Assembly (NCBI GenBank): GCA_040285745.1
Contig: JAUFOR010000008.1
Span: 1,426,001 to 1,490,000, forward strand
Source: Barthelona sp. PCE
Taxonomy: Eukaryota; Metamonada: BaSk clade
Length of the DNA stretch: 64,000 nt
Reading direction: 5' to 3'
Shown: piece by piece, positions 49,685 through 59,700 of the stretch
How the letters are laid out: the number at the start of each line of letters is the position of its first letter
How positions within the stretch are numbered: position 1 is the first letter of the stretch
Program-made: the position numbers and the translations under genes
The notes under the pieces: model-generated
The model's database searches: none
Told to the model about the DNA's origin: nothing
Seen by the model: the letters and a program-made list of their open reading frames with translations, nothing else

Positions 49685-51478
49685 TTAACTAACATTGTTC
49701 AATATTTCATATAAAGAAACTGAGCGTTCCTCAACTGAAAAATCAGAATATGATTCATTAAAGATAAAGTCTGTGAACTTGGCATTGAATCCAGCCAACT
49801 GATCACAGCAGAGCCTGGTGAGCATACCTTCTCCTGTGGAAAATGCTATGTAATCTGCTCCATGTTGAGGTAACGATAATGTACTAAAGTCTTCCTCAAA
49901 CTTCAGCAGTTTTTCACCCACAACAAAGACTCCACGTTCAATAAACGTAAGTTGAGTATTATCTTTGACAGCACACGGAACTAGCTTGAGGATCATCATA
50001 CGCTCACTAGACTCAAATCTCACAAATACTAATAATTTTTTTTTCCCGCTCTTGAGACGCAGTAGCACCTCTGTATGATAATAAGGGTTGCACACCACAC
50101 CATTTATGCGCACTCGTGCCATGTTGATGGTGGAAGGTCCATCAAGTTCAACACTGGACACGCTGAAACTGTATGTCTTGTTAATATCAAAACTATGCAG
50201 TTTCACACGCCTGTCAAAGACTATCCAGAGCAACCCACCCACCAAACCGGCATGCTTGAATCCATTCGTGTCTGGTATAGGTTGGAAAGCGTCATGTTGT
50301 GCAATATGTAAAGATCCCTGTGATGACATAACTAAATATCGACTGTTAAAAAGGAGACCGTTTGCCTTCAGCAGGGTTTGTCCCAAGATGCATGCTTCAC
50401 TTTCTTCAACAACAGTGTACTGCGTATCCTCAAAAAAAGCTGATGCGATTCGCCATTCTCCTCGATCATAAAAGTGAGTGTACACTTTGTTGAAAAAACC
50501 ACCCCTTTTCACTGCAAAAGCGCGGGGTGAGTATCTACTGACAAAATCAAAGCACACAACCGCACCATTATTAGTCATCAGAATTGGTAGGTTGTGTGGG
50601 CTCTTAATCACAAACTTTTGCAATTTGCTTAATGCAAACGAGCAGTTATGATGTGCTAAGCCCCTGATTGGGTGTAGCATGTTATCCTCATGTAGGTACA
50701 CTTGACCATCAATTCCCACCAGTCGATTCAATGCAATTGGAAAGGGAAAATCATAGCCTTCGACGCTATACTGAAGCACACGGCACTTTAACGTATTGTC
50801 CCACACCAGAAAAAATGTGCAATCCGCGCATTTAACTAAATATTGTTCAACAAGTTTTGGAAGCCCAACAACAGAGTTTCCTGCATGGTCAGCGACACGA
50901 TCTATCATTTGGAAGAGAAGGCGCCCGGTACCTGGGGTGACATCCTCACAGTTGTATTGGCAGCCGACCATAGAGTGAGAATTTGTGCAAAAAGGTTCTT
51001 GATCGTCTGTGCAGCAGATTTTATACTCAACAATCATGGCACAAGTGAGAAACACACCCTCTTCCAGGATGACAACGTCGTAATCCCCGGTGGACAGCAT
51101 GATTTGAGAGTTTTCTGTGCAATACAATTGAGTGAAGTTCCCTGTGTCAAAAGAGTACACCATCAGATATGGTTGTGCGAAAACAAGCATGTAGTGGTGA
51201 TTGAGCGGCAGGACATCGTAACTGTAACTTGTTTCAACAGTAAGAATAGTGTGTAGTTCACCCTCCCCATACTCAATGAGAAAAATAGAGTCTTTTGACC
51301 TGCAGAAGAAGAGATCCTGGGTAGGGGTGTTGTAAAGGGGCCCATTTGAACAGGGAATTGTAAAATTTCCAAGAATGAATGAGCAGTATCCGACAGTATC
51401 AATATTGCCCACAAAAAGCTGTCTATCTTCGCAAAATGTGGATCTGTCTTCAACAATTTCTTCAACCCAATGTGGCAT
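49685..51478 (-). CDS. Orphan beta-rich protein 5
   Basis: 597 residues starting MPHWVEEIVEDRSTF. It is made of short hydrophobic strands and turns (YMLVFAQPYLMVYSFDTG, YLVMSSQGSLHIAQ, GLLWIVFDRRVKLHSF, GVFVVGEKLLKFEEDF) at spacings like propeller blades, with many cysteines. No WD, kelch or membrane motif. In texture it matches the orphans at 14-26 kb. Its stop lies about 65 bp from hAT remnant 2, and its start is 68 bp from the divergent small-protein gene. Confidence 0.6.
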   Translation of the reverse strand: MPHWVEEIVEDRSTFCEDRQLFVGNIDTVGYCSFILGNFTIPCSNGPLYNTPTQDLFFCRSKDSIFLIEYGEGELHTILTVETSYSYDVLPLNHHYMLVFAQPYLMVYSFDTGNFTQLYCTENSQIMLSTGDYDVVILEEGVFLTCAMIVEYKICCTDDQEPFCTNSHSMVGCQYNCEDVTPGTGRLLFQMIDRVADHAGNSVVGLPKLVEQYLVKCADCTFFLVWDNTLKCRVLQYSVEGYDFPFPIALNRLVGIDGQVYLHEDNMLHPIRGLAHHNCSFALSKLQKFVIKSPHNLPILMTNNGAVVCFDFVSRYSPRAFAVKRGGFFNKVYTHFYDRGEWRIASAFFEDTQYTVVEESEACILGQTLLKANGLLFNSRYLVMSSQGSLHIAQHDAFQPIPDTNGFKHAGLVGGLLWIVFDRRVKLHSFDINKTYSFSVSSVELDGPSTINMARVRINGVVCNPYYHTEVLLRLKSGKKKLLVFVRFESSERMMILKLVPCAVKDNTQLTFIERGVFVVGEKLLKFEEDFSTLSLPQHGADYIAFSTGEGMLTRLCCDQLAGFNAKFTDFIFNESYSDFSVEERSVSLYEILNNVS

Positions 51479-51546
51479 AAAAGAATATGCAAAGGAGGAG
51501 GTGAAAAAGAATATTACATCCTTTTCAACGGCACATTTGGATTTAA

Positions 51547-51987
51547 ATGACGACAGACGTGTCGATTGAGGGCAAAGATACCGTTAAAGGGCAAGAGGAA
51601 CCTCATTCAGAACCAAACATAGCGTTATTGCAGAATATTTACGCATTGCACACCATGGCCATGAAGCAGAGCTGTAATATTCAGAATGAGCGCTTTTCAC
51701 TCTTTGTGAATGAATCTGAGGATGCAACTGATGAACAGAAGGCCTCATTTACAGAGATTGATCAGCTAGACTGGCCAACATTTGAGGATGTTTACTTACG
51801 CTTTAAGAAAGGAGAGGATATTCCCCTTAAATCGATTGAAATCAAGCAAAAGAATCACTATTCTTGTAACCTTGATATCGTTCCTCGTAAAGGTAAGTTT
51901 GATGGGGATCCAAGCAGTATAGGTCGAAAAACGGCTATTAAGATGGGTAAGAAGGGTGGCCGTGGAAAAAAGTCAAGAAAATTTTAG
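51547..51987 (+). CDS. Small protein with basic Gly/Lys tail, unassigned
   Basis: 146 residues. The N-terminal half is acidic. The centre has WPTFEDVYLRFKKGEDIPLK, which superficially recalls the 'F..v..lI..G..iPGI' motif of small peroxisome-import proteins but lacks the PGI. The tail (KMGKKGGRGKKSRKF) is strongly basic and may bind nucleic acid. No family was assigned. Confidence 0.6.
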   Translation: MTTDVSIEGKDTVKGQEEPHSEPNIALLQNIYALHTMAMKQSCNIQNERFSLFVNESEDATDEQKASFTEIDQLDWPTFEDVYLRFKKGEDIPLKSIEIKQKNHYSCNLDIVPRKGKFDGDPSSIGRKTAIKMGKKGGRGKKSRKF

Positions 51988-52223
51988 TGATTAAAACTGC
52001 ACATCATAGAATTTTGTATTTGAAACCACATTTTTATATAAAAAAATGAAATGTTTTTAAAGTATTCTTTTTATGCTTTTTCAACGTGTTGCTTATGGAT
52101 GATCGCAGACCGAAGCCGTTGTAAAACAATTTGTAAAGTCTGATATGAAGAGTATACTGTTTTTGTATTTCACCCCCCTTTACGTGCACTTTTACTTCTT
52201 TGCACAAACCTCACACACATAAT

Positions 52224-55010
52224 ATGTCCAAGAAGTCCGAGACTCAAAGGAACATTAGGGATATGTACATGCAAATGTTCACTAAATCAAATAATCCGAA
52301 TTCACAAGGGCCTTCAACACAGAAGACCAATCTTTACGACACCCCGAAGGTCGACCACAGCATTGAACCCGATGATGACATTGAAATTTCGATTGTTGCA
52401 GAGAATATGGAAGATCACTTCCGCAGTCGTTTACACGAGGGAACGCTCTCAGATCCAAAGCAACTACCAAAAATATCGACCCGTAAGAAGAAGAAAAAGC
52501 AGCGCCAATCAGCTAAGCAACTTGATATGATGATATCAAAAATTCAAATTTTGGAATCTCAGCTCGAGCAAATGCAGGTACGGACGAAGGAGGAGCAGCT
52601 GAACATCCAGATTGACTTTGAAAAGCAGTTAGAGAAGATTGAGAATCAACTTATTGACCGTAACCAAGAAATCGTTGAATTGAAGATGAAACAAGAGGAG
52701 ATGACCCGAGATCTATCTCTAAAAACAGACGAGGCTGCTGCGTCGGCAGAGAATGCAACAGAGCTGCAGCAGCAAGTAACTCTTTTACTGGACAGTATTC
52801 GTGGTAAGGATGAGAAACTTGAGCTGTTTGAGGAAGAGCTCAAGAAGCTCCCTATTGAGATCGAGAGCTCTCTCCAGGCCGAGAAGGGTGTCATGGATGC
52901 CGAGATAAGCAGTTTGAAGGACCAGCTGGTTTTGGAGAAGGAATCCAAGGCCGAATATTCTGGCATGTGTGAAGAACTCCGAACAGCACTTGATCAGGCA
53001 CAGACGACCGCTTCAGAGCAACTGGCACAGAAGGAGTCTGAGAACAGAAGACTCAATGATGTCGTCACCCAGATGGATCATTCGCTGTCAACCATGAGAG
53101 CTGATGGAGCAATGAACAAGGAACGTATCACTGAGCTGGAGAGCGAGAATGAATCGCTGCAGGACCAGATCGATGACTGGCACTCAGAGTACCGTGAGCT
53201 TCAGGAACGCTATGAAGATGATATCCTCGCCATGTTAAGTGGTGAATCTCGTGTGATTGACAAGTGGAAGGGACGTTTCTCCAAACGTGTTAAAACGATC
53301 AAGTTTGATGATGCTCTGCTCACACCGCAGATGGACAGAGTGCCCCAGCAGATGTCTAAGGTCTCTGAACCGGAACCAGAGCCTGAAATGAAGACAATGA
53401 CAATGAGCAATGAATCCATGGATCTTCGCGCCCGCCTTTCGAATACCGAGAAGGAGCTCGTCACAACCCAGCGTTATTACCAAGACCGAGAGAAGGAGTT
53501 GGTCGATGTAATCACAAAGCTGCAAACAAAGCAGAAAGACTTGGATGACCTGGCTGATTTGAAGCAGCACAACGCCGAGCTGAAAGCAGATGCGGCGCGC
53601 ATGTCTGGTATGGTTAAGGACGCGGAACGTAACTATAACGATGCGCTAACAAAGATTAGAAGGGAGCATCTGGATTCTTTGGAGAGAAACATGCAAATTG
53701 GATCGCTTGATGCGCAAAACAACGAGCTAAGCCTCAAGAATCACGTTATGGAAGAACAGGTTCAGCGCCTGATTAGGGAGAAAGATACACTGACTGATAC
53801 CTGCGCGAATCTCAAAGCTGAGTTGACGAAGTTGCGTATGGATCATGATGAGCAGCGTAAGCTGGCTGCCAGCCTTGACGAGCGTGTTAAATCGCTTATT
53901 GAGACGACCCAAAAGGAAAAGGAAGAAATGTTCAACAAGCTTGAGAGTAGATTGCAAACAGAGCAGGAGCTCAACGAGCACCGTGTTGAGGAGGTGCGTC
54001 GCATGGCAGAGCTGGAGTTCGACCGCCAGCTTAGCATCCTCAACTCCGACAAGCAGGCAGATGTACAGCGCGCACTGAGCGAGGAGAGGGCCAAACTCGA
54101 AAAGGAGAGTCATGAGAAGTTATTACTGAAGAACAAGGAGTTTGAGGATAGGCTGACAAAGCTTATGACAGAGAAGAAGCAGCTGTTGGATAACATAACG
54201 AACAATAGCCGTATAGAGATGGAGAACCTGAAGATGAAAAATTCTATGCAAATGACTGCATTGACCACCTCTACAGAGAAACAGCTGAACGCCAGGGCAT
54301 CGGAGAATGACGAGTTGCGCGGAAAACTGTTGGAGAAGAACAACGCAATCACACATTTGGAAGAGGAAGTGAAGAAGTTGACTGAAAGTGAGATGCAGAC
54401 GAAGCTGGAGCTTGACGAGACCAAGGCGATCCTAGACACTCTCATGACTGATGTTAACACAGCACAGAAGAAAATCGAGCGTATGTTGGACGAGAAGAAT
54501 GCATTGGAGAGGGAGATGGATGAGCTCCGTAACAATTGTCGTGATGAAATGACGAAATTAATGCTTGAAAACTCCAACGATACTGATGCTCTTATTAATA
54601 AGCTAAAACACGATTATGAATCTAAGATTAGGGAATTGATGACAACGACGGCAGAATTACAAGCGGAGAAGGCCAAGATCGAGAACAGATACGTCAACCA
54701 CGAGAAAGACATTGAAAAGATGCGTGCTGCCCATGCTAATGAGATTGCCAAGCAACAGAACCATAATCAGATGGAGTCGATCAAGCTTCTAATGCGTATT
54801 GATCAGTGCAAGGTTGCAATTGAGAACCTTGAGGGCGAGAGAGACCGTCTCCTATCGATGATTGCCCTACAAGACAGCAAGGATAATAGTGAGAGCCTGA
54901 ATACCATGAAAACCTTGATGTCAGTGGAATCACCGATGCCTAACATGGCCATGGGACTCTCGCCTCGTTTAGAGACACTACAACAAAGATACTCCACTTT
55001 TAGAGAATAA
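52224..55010 (+). CDS. Long coiled-coil protein
   Basis: 928 residues from ATG 52224. After a 100-residue polar head and a basic RKKKKKQRQSAKQ patch, nearly the whole protein to residue 900 is heptad-rich coiled coil, broken near residues 370-400 by a Pro/Glu-rich hinge. The C-terminal 30 residues are Met/Pro/Ser-rich. There is no motor, GRIP, or calponin domain. Size and layout suit a golgin, centrosomal or filament-like tether; which one cannot be decided. Coiled-coil composition makes distant similarity searches unreliable. Confidence 0.65.
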   Translation: MSKKSETQRNIRDMYMQMFTKSNNPNSQGPSTQKTNLYDTPKVDHSIEPDDDIEISIVAENMEDHFRSRLHEGTLSDPKQLPKISTRKKKKKQRQSAKQLDMMISKIQILESQLEQMQVRTKEEQLNIQIDFEKQLEKIENQLIDRNQEIVELKMKQEEMTRDLSLKTDEAAASAENATELQQQVTLLLDSIRGKDEKLELFEEELKKLPIEIESSLQAEKGVMDAEISSLKDQLVLEKESKAEYSGMCEELRTALDQAQTTASEQLAQKESENRRLNDVVTQMDHSLSTMRADGAMNKERITELESENESLQDQIDDWHSEYRELQERYEDDILAMLSGESRVIDKWKGRFSKRVKTIKFDDALLTPQMDRVPQQMSKVSEPEPEPEMKTMTMSNESMDLRARLSNTEKELVTTQRYYQDREKELVDVITKLQTKQKDLDDLADLKQHNAELKADAARMSGMVKDAERNYNDALTKIRREHLDSLERNMQIGSLDAQNNELSLKNHVMEEQVQRLIREKDTLTDTCANLKAELTKLRMDHDEQRKLAASLDERVKSLIETTQKEKEEMFNKLESRLQTEQELNEHRVEEVRRMAELEFDRQLSILNSDKQADVQRALSEERAKLEKESHEKLLLKNKEFEDRLTKLMTEKKQLLDNITNNSRIEMENLKMKNSMQMTALTTSTEKQLNARASENDELRGKLLEKNNAITHLEEEVKKLTESEMQTKLELDETKAILDTLMTDVNTAQKKIERMLDEKNALEREMDELRNNCRDEMTKLMLENSNDTDALINKLKHDYESKIRELMTTTAELQAEKAKIENRYVNHEKDIEKMRAAHANEIAKQQNHNQMESIKLLMRIDQCKVAIENLEGERDRLLSMIALQDSKDNSESLNTMKTLMSVESPMPNMAMGLSPRLETLQQRYSTFRE

Positions 55011-55182
55011 AATGATGTGAAATTGATTTCAAACTAATGGGGCAGGCAGCAGTGCTTCAGCCGAGCATTCTGTCATCATCTATGATTGGAATAATTGTTA
55101 TTTTTAGTTGATAGTTGCACTTTGCAACCTCAAAGAAGTTTTCACTTTTATCACCTATATTCAGTATTATCTCCAACTCTAA

Positions 55183-56679
55183 ATGGGCTTGACGGGCAAG
55201 AAAACTCACGAAAACATTGAAGAAATGTCACAAGATGACATTCAAGTGGTGATACCCAAAAAGAAAACCAGGTTTTACTTCGTGGACTATGCAAGATTTT
55301 GGCTGTGCGTTGGAGTAATGGTTGGACACGTCTTTAGATTTTATGACGACCATGGGGATGACACAAAAATTGCTTACCGGCATATGGGTGGAATCGAGTC
55401 TTTCCTAGTGATTGGACATCTCATGGCGATGTCTGGCTTCTTCCTTTACGCTGGGTGCTCCAGTGTATGGTCTATCAAGTCTAATACAAAGGTTGCACCA
55501 TATATATTAAAGCGCACAATGCGTCTCCTCATCCCTCTCTTCGGTGGTCTGGTACTATTCGTAATCCCCACCAAGTTCCTGCAAAGGAGTTACCTCAATT
55601 GTGGATCAACAGCCCCTGATAACATTTTTGCTTATTTCCCATACTATTTTACGGATTGTTTTTCACAGATGGGTTTCTACTGGCTCTGGTTCCTTCCTCT
55701 CCTATTCGCCGTGTCTATACTCTTTACCCCTCTCATAAAAACACTCATACGCACATTAAAGAATGATGATCGTTTGAGCATTGCAGTTGTGAAGTTGACT
55801 GGTCTGTCGTTGTTTTATGTTGCTTTCTCAATTTTGTGGGTGTGGTTCTTCGGTATCACTTACTGGGTTGTTTTATCAATGATCTTTAACTTATTGGCAC
55901 TGCTGTCAACAATTATAGCCAAGAAGCTCCCTGCATTATCAATTCTTTTAGTTGTAGTTTTCGTTTTCGTGTCAAGAACAGTCTTCCATATGGCTGATCC
56001 ACCGAATGATTCCCTACAACAACAAGCGTATGTGTTTATGGGATACTTGGTACTGTACGTGCTTGGAGCAGGTATTGCACTCGTTAATCTTATAGCCAAG
56101 GGTATTTTCAACTCTGGATTGGTGAAAATGCTTACAGTTACTATTGTAATTCTTTTATTCTTCTGTTGTGCTCCAACATGGGACGGTGTTGAGAGTTATC
56201 GTCTACTAGGAGGTATTTATTCGACCTTCAACGAAATCTGGAACAGACAGCGGTGGGGATATTTCAGCATCGTTTTAGTAATGATATTTTCTTATAATAT
56301 GGCTGCCCTTTTCCCCAACGAGGTCAATCCTCTTCTTTATTCCTTTTGTGTTCGTTCTTTTTTGCCTGGTTATATTATTCACCCATTTGTAGCAATGATA
56401 TTTGCTCGTATTTTCATTTGGCTTGACATCAGCCCTTATATATCTTTGATTTTAATGAGTATTTTTGTATTATTCTTCTCATTATTTCTGGCAACACTCA
56501 TCGATATGGTTCCTTACGTCCGCGGTGCACTTGGCTACTCAGGAAAGCCTTGGTTCAAAATTGCTCGTGAAATTGTAAGTAAGAGCAAGAATTCCAGTTC
56601 TGCTATCGTTGAAGATGATGTAGAGAGTACCGAGATGACAAAAATGTCATTAGAATCTGACGATCTACGCAATGTTTAA
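55183..56679 (+). CDS. Membrane acyltransferase, family 3 (OafA/MdoC-like)
   Basis: 498 residues. Ten or more membrane spans. The start of the fold is typical: FVDYARFWLCVGVMVGHVFR with the family histidine, then HLMAMSGFFLYAG and LKRTMRLLIPLFGGL with the conserved Arg. Later come GFYWLWFLPLLFAVS and PGYIIHPFVAMI with its His. Members transfer acyl groups from CoA or membrane donors to sugars, lipids or peptides. The closest texture is the glucan-modifying MdoC type, common in bacteria and sporadic in eukaryotes; transfer cannot be judged here. The N-terminus is cytosolic and charged, and the C-terminus is acidic. Confidence 0.82.
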   Translation: MGLTGKKTHENIEEMSQDDIQVVIPKKKTRFYFVDYARFWLCVGVMVGHVFRFYDDHGDDTKIAYRHMGGIESFLVIGHLMAMSGFFLYAGCSSVWSIKSNTKVAPYILKRTMRLLIPLFGGLVLFVIPTKFLQRSYLNCGSTAPDNIFAYFPYYFTDCFSQMGFYWLWFLPLLFAVSILFTPLIKTLIRTLKNDDRLSIAVVKLTGLSLFYVAFSILWVWFFGITYWVVLSMIFNLLALLSTIIAKKLPALSILLVVVFVFVSRTVFHMADPPNDSLQQQAYVFMGYLVLYVLGAGIALVNLIAKGIFNSGLVKMLTVTIVILLFFCCAPTWDGVESYRLLGGIYSTFNEIWNRQRWGYFSIVLVMIFSYNMAALFPNEVNPLLYSFCVRSFLPGYIIHPFVAMIFARIFIWLDISPYISLILMSIFVLFFSLFLATLIDMVPYVRGALGYSGKPWFKIAREIVSKSKNSSSAIVEDDVESTEMTKMSLESDDLRNV

Positions 56680-56736
56680 TTGTGTATTTGTCTATATAAT
56701 AAAATTCTTTTTAATTTATTTTTTTCTAACAACTCA

Positions 56737-59700
56737 CTATTGTTGTGTATCCTCTACGTATTCCAAGGCATCACAAAACTCATCCATATCAACCTCCGAC
56801 TCTTCAACTTCACAATCAACTGTGAGGTGCATTGAGAAAGCTTCAAGACCAGCTTCAAGAGCAACAGCATTGGGAGAAAATGGTTTCGGAAGCATATTAG
56901 GTATCTGTATGTGCTCGTCTTCATCTACTCCTACATGTATCAGATTAACAAGCTCACTATAAAAATCAGAATCGAGATTAAGAGGATAAGTACAAATAAA
57001 ACTTTGGAGAACACCAACCTTCTCAAAAGCAATTGGGCTTGCGAACACATAGCTTAACAACTTGCATAAATGTCCACGGACAACTTCATCACCAGTACTG
57101 AGCACAACAATACAAAGTCGAACAAATTTGACATCTATATGTTCGACAATCCAGTCGGCCAAAGAATGCATCTTCATATTAACGTCTGAGTGTGTAAAGC
57201 ACCGCTCCAGCTCCTCATCCAGTGCCATATCGAGCAGGTTCGTCAGCCTGATTCCATTCAACAAATCCGAAAGTAACACGACTACCGTATCCATAACTCT
57301 ACGGTGTAAGTTGCGATGAATATAACTGCTATGATGCTTCAGCAACTGTATGTATATGCTCCTGATCTGCGTATAGTCGTTGAGTTCATTTGTAAAGTGA
57401 TACAGGCATATATCACTGTCTAATTCCTCACACCGTGACACTTCGCTACGGCACGAGATTGGTGTGATACATGGGGACTCAGAGGCAGCACCCAGACCAG
57501 TCTCGAACTGGTCGAGATCATCCATGACTGCGGTGAACGCATCGCTCAATGTATCGCTTGCTGCAGGCTTTGGCATACGTTCATAGAAAAGTCTTGTTTC
57601 AGTTTCCAGTGCTGATCTAAGCGTGCCGTTCGACACGTATGCGCGAGCAACGGTGCTTACAACGTCATAAGGGTCCCAATCGCGAAAACACAACAACAAA
57701 TCATAGAGGACGACCGTGGGCTTTCGCACAAAAATACGCTTGACCGCTTCCAGCAGCGCTTGGCATACCGGCGGCGTGCACTCAAGACGGAGGACAAACT
57801 CCATAAACAGGTGAAGAGATTGTGGCCTCACACAGTTGATGAGATCTAACAGCTTAATGGCGTATCCAGTCCACGTTTCGCTATCGCACTGCTCCCTTAG
57901 CGTAAGTAATACGGAGAAACAAGCATCATAAGACTCGATCTCAGCCAACTGCTGGACCACGCTTGATTGATCTCCGGAATTGATGATGAGAAACCCAGAG
58001 AGACGCATGAACGTATCCTTCCGAGCCTCCTTCAGGTACAATGTGAACAGAACCTCGAGCCCGAACGATTGAAATATATCAATCAAGTCATCTGTGTTGA
58101 AGCTCGTGCAGTTGGCCAGAATCTTGTCAAGCACGTCGAGGAAGAAGTCGTCGTTGGGGTCTCGCAGATTTAAAAGCAAAGAAGGGACATGACGGACGAT
58201 GTTGTAAGCTAGCTCGATGTCCTTGGTCTTCTTTAGCGTTCTTGAAACAAATTCAGCATTTGCTGGGGTGATTGCAGCGTACAGAAGCACCCACTTAACA
58301 TGAAAGTCCACTCTGCTTGCATGTTTGAAAAAAGGAGCAACATACTCAACGGTCTCGCTCGTAACAAACGGAAGGACGCGGCGCACAACCTCGTCTGCCA
58401 GGAAACTGTAGTCGCTGGCAAGGCGCTCAAACAGGCTGAGAGCTGTGGGCGGTTGGTAGTTTAGCAAAATCACAAGCGCTCCCATGATCTGGGATACGAA
58501 CTCCTGTAGGTCCCTAAAGAACCAGCAGTCCCTTATGAGGAGCTCACAGCACTGTTCGCGCTTGGCAAGCATCGGGAGAAGCTCGATAGACTCCAAATGA
58601 TTGTAATTCTGAGCACAATATAATGGAAAGCCATCGCAAATTGATGATATGACATCGAAGTATGGTTCAGTCTTAACCCAGTTTCGCAGGGCGCTGAAAA
58701 TTGACTCCCAGACAAAAGTATCCGAACCAACATGACATGCCACAATGGCTTCGAAGGTCTGTAGGTCGATCTTCTCCTCATCAAAGTACAGCAAAAACTC
58801 CAGGTGGCAAGGTTGGGGTTCCGCGAAGATGCAATCCTGGATCTCCTGCAGGAAAAATGCAGTGTGGTTGCTGTCAAACCCAAAGTGATGTTTGAAATCA
58901 TTGTACAGTTCATACATGGGCATCAGATCATTCCAGAAAAGGAAGCGGAAGACAGCATTAAGTTGGTCCATGTGCGACCTCATCGACTCCTTGATTTCCA
59001 ATGAGAGGTTTTTGACGGTTTGGTAAACACTAATATCGTACAGTCCGTCAAGGACACACCCGAAAAAGAGGACAGATGTGGGCTGCAGGTGGTGAACGAC
59101 AAGCGTGGCGTTGAACATGCGGCATGCCTCGAGACAACGCATATAAAGGAAAACAACCTCTTCAGAATCCTGAGCTGTATTTATGGGATCTGTGCCGTTA
59201 ACAAATGCCGAGTTGACCCTTTCGAGTGCAGTTGTGTACGGGCCATCGACGCCGAGTTGACGCAGGACTACAAGGGCGCTTGGGATCAGAGCTTTGCAAT
59301 TGTCATCAGATAAAATCTTATCGAAGAACGTTGCTGCGTACTGACATATATCAAAACGATTGGAAATCTCCATAGCGTTATCGAACGCGCCCCAAACAAA
59401 CTCATTATGGAGACAGACGCGCATAACGAGAGCATCGTCCACCCAGTCTGATAGAGGAAACTGGTTAGACATTCTCAAAAACAAAATGAGAGGATCAGCG
59501 TCAGCAGACGGCTCGCGCTGTTCCTCAAACAGGTTGAATATTTCAAGGTGGTCGCCTGTTGCTCGCCAGATCGCATTAAATATGGGAATTGGGCTTAGTT
59601 TGAAATCTTTATCAATACAACGCTCAAAAACCGATTGGATAAGGCCCATGCGCGCTGAAATATATGTGCCAACACTTTCATCGAGCATTGCTGCAAAATA

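Noticed and set aside
51547-51987. Assignment of the small basic-tailed protein to the KPWE/PEX39 type
   Set aside because: The central motif is similar only in part; the PGI and KPWE residues are missing.
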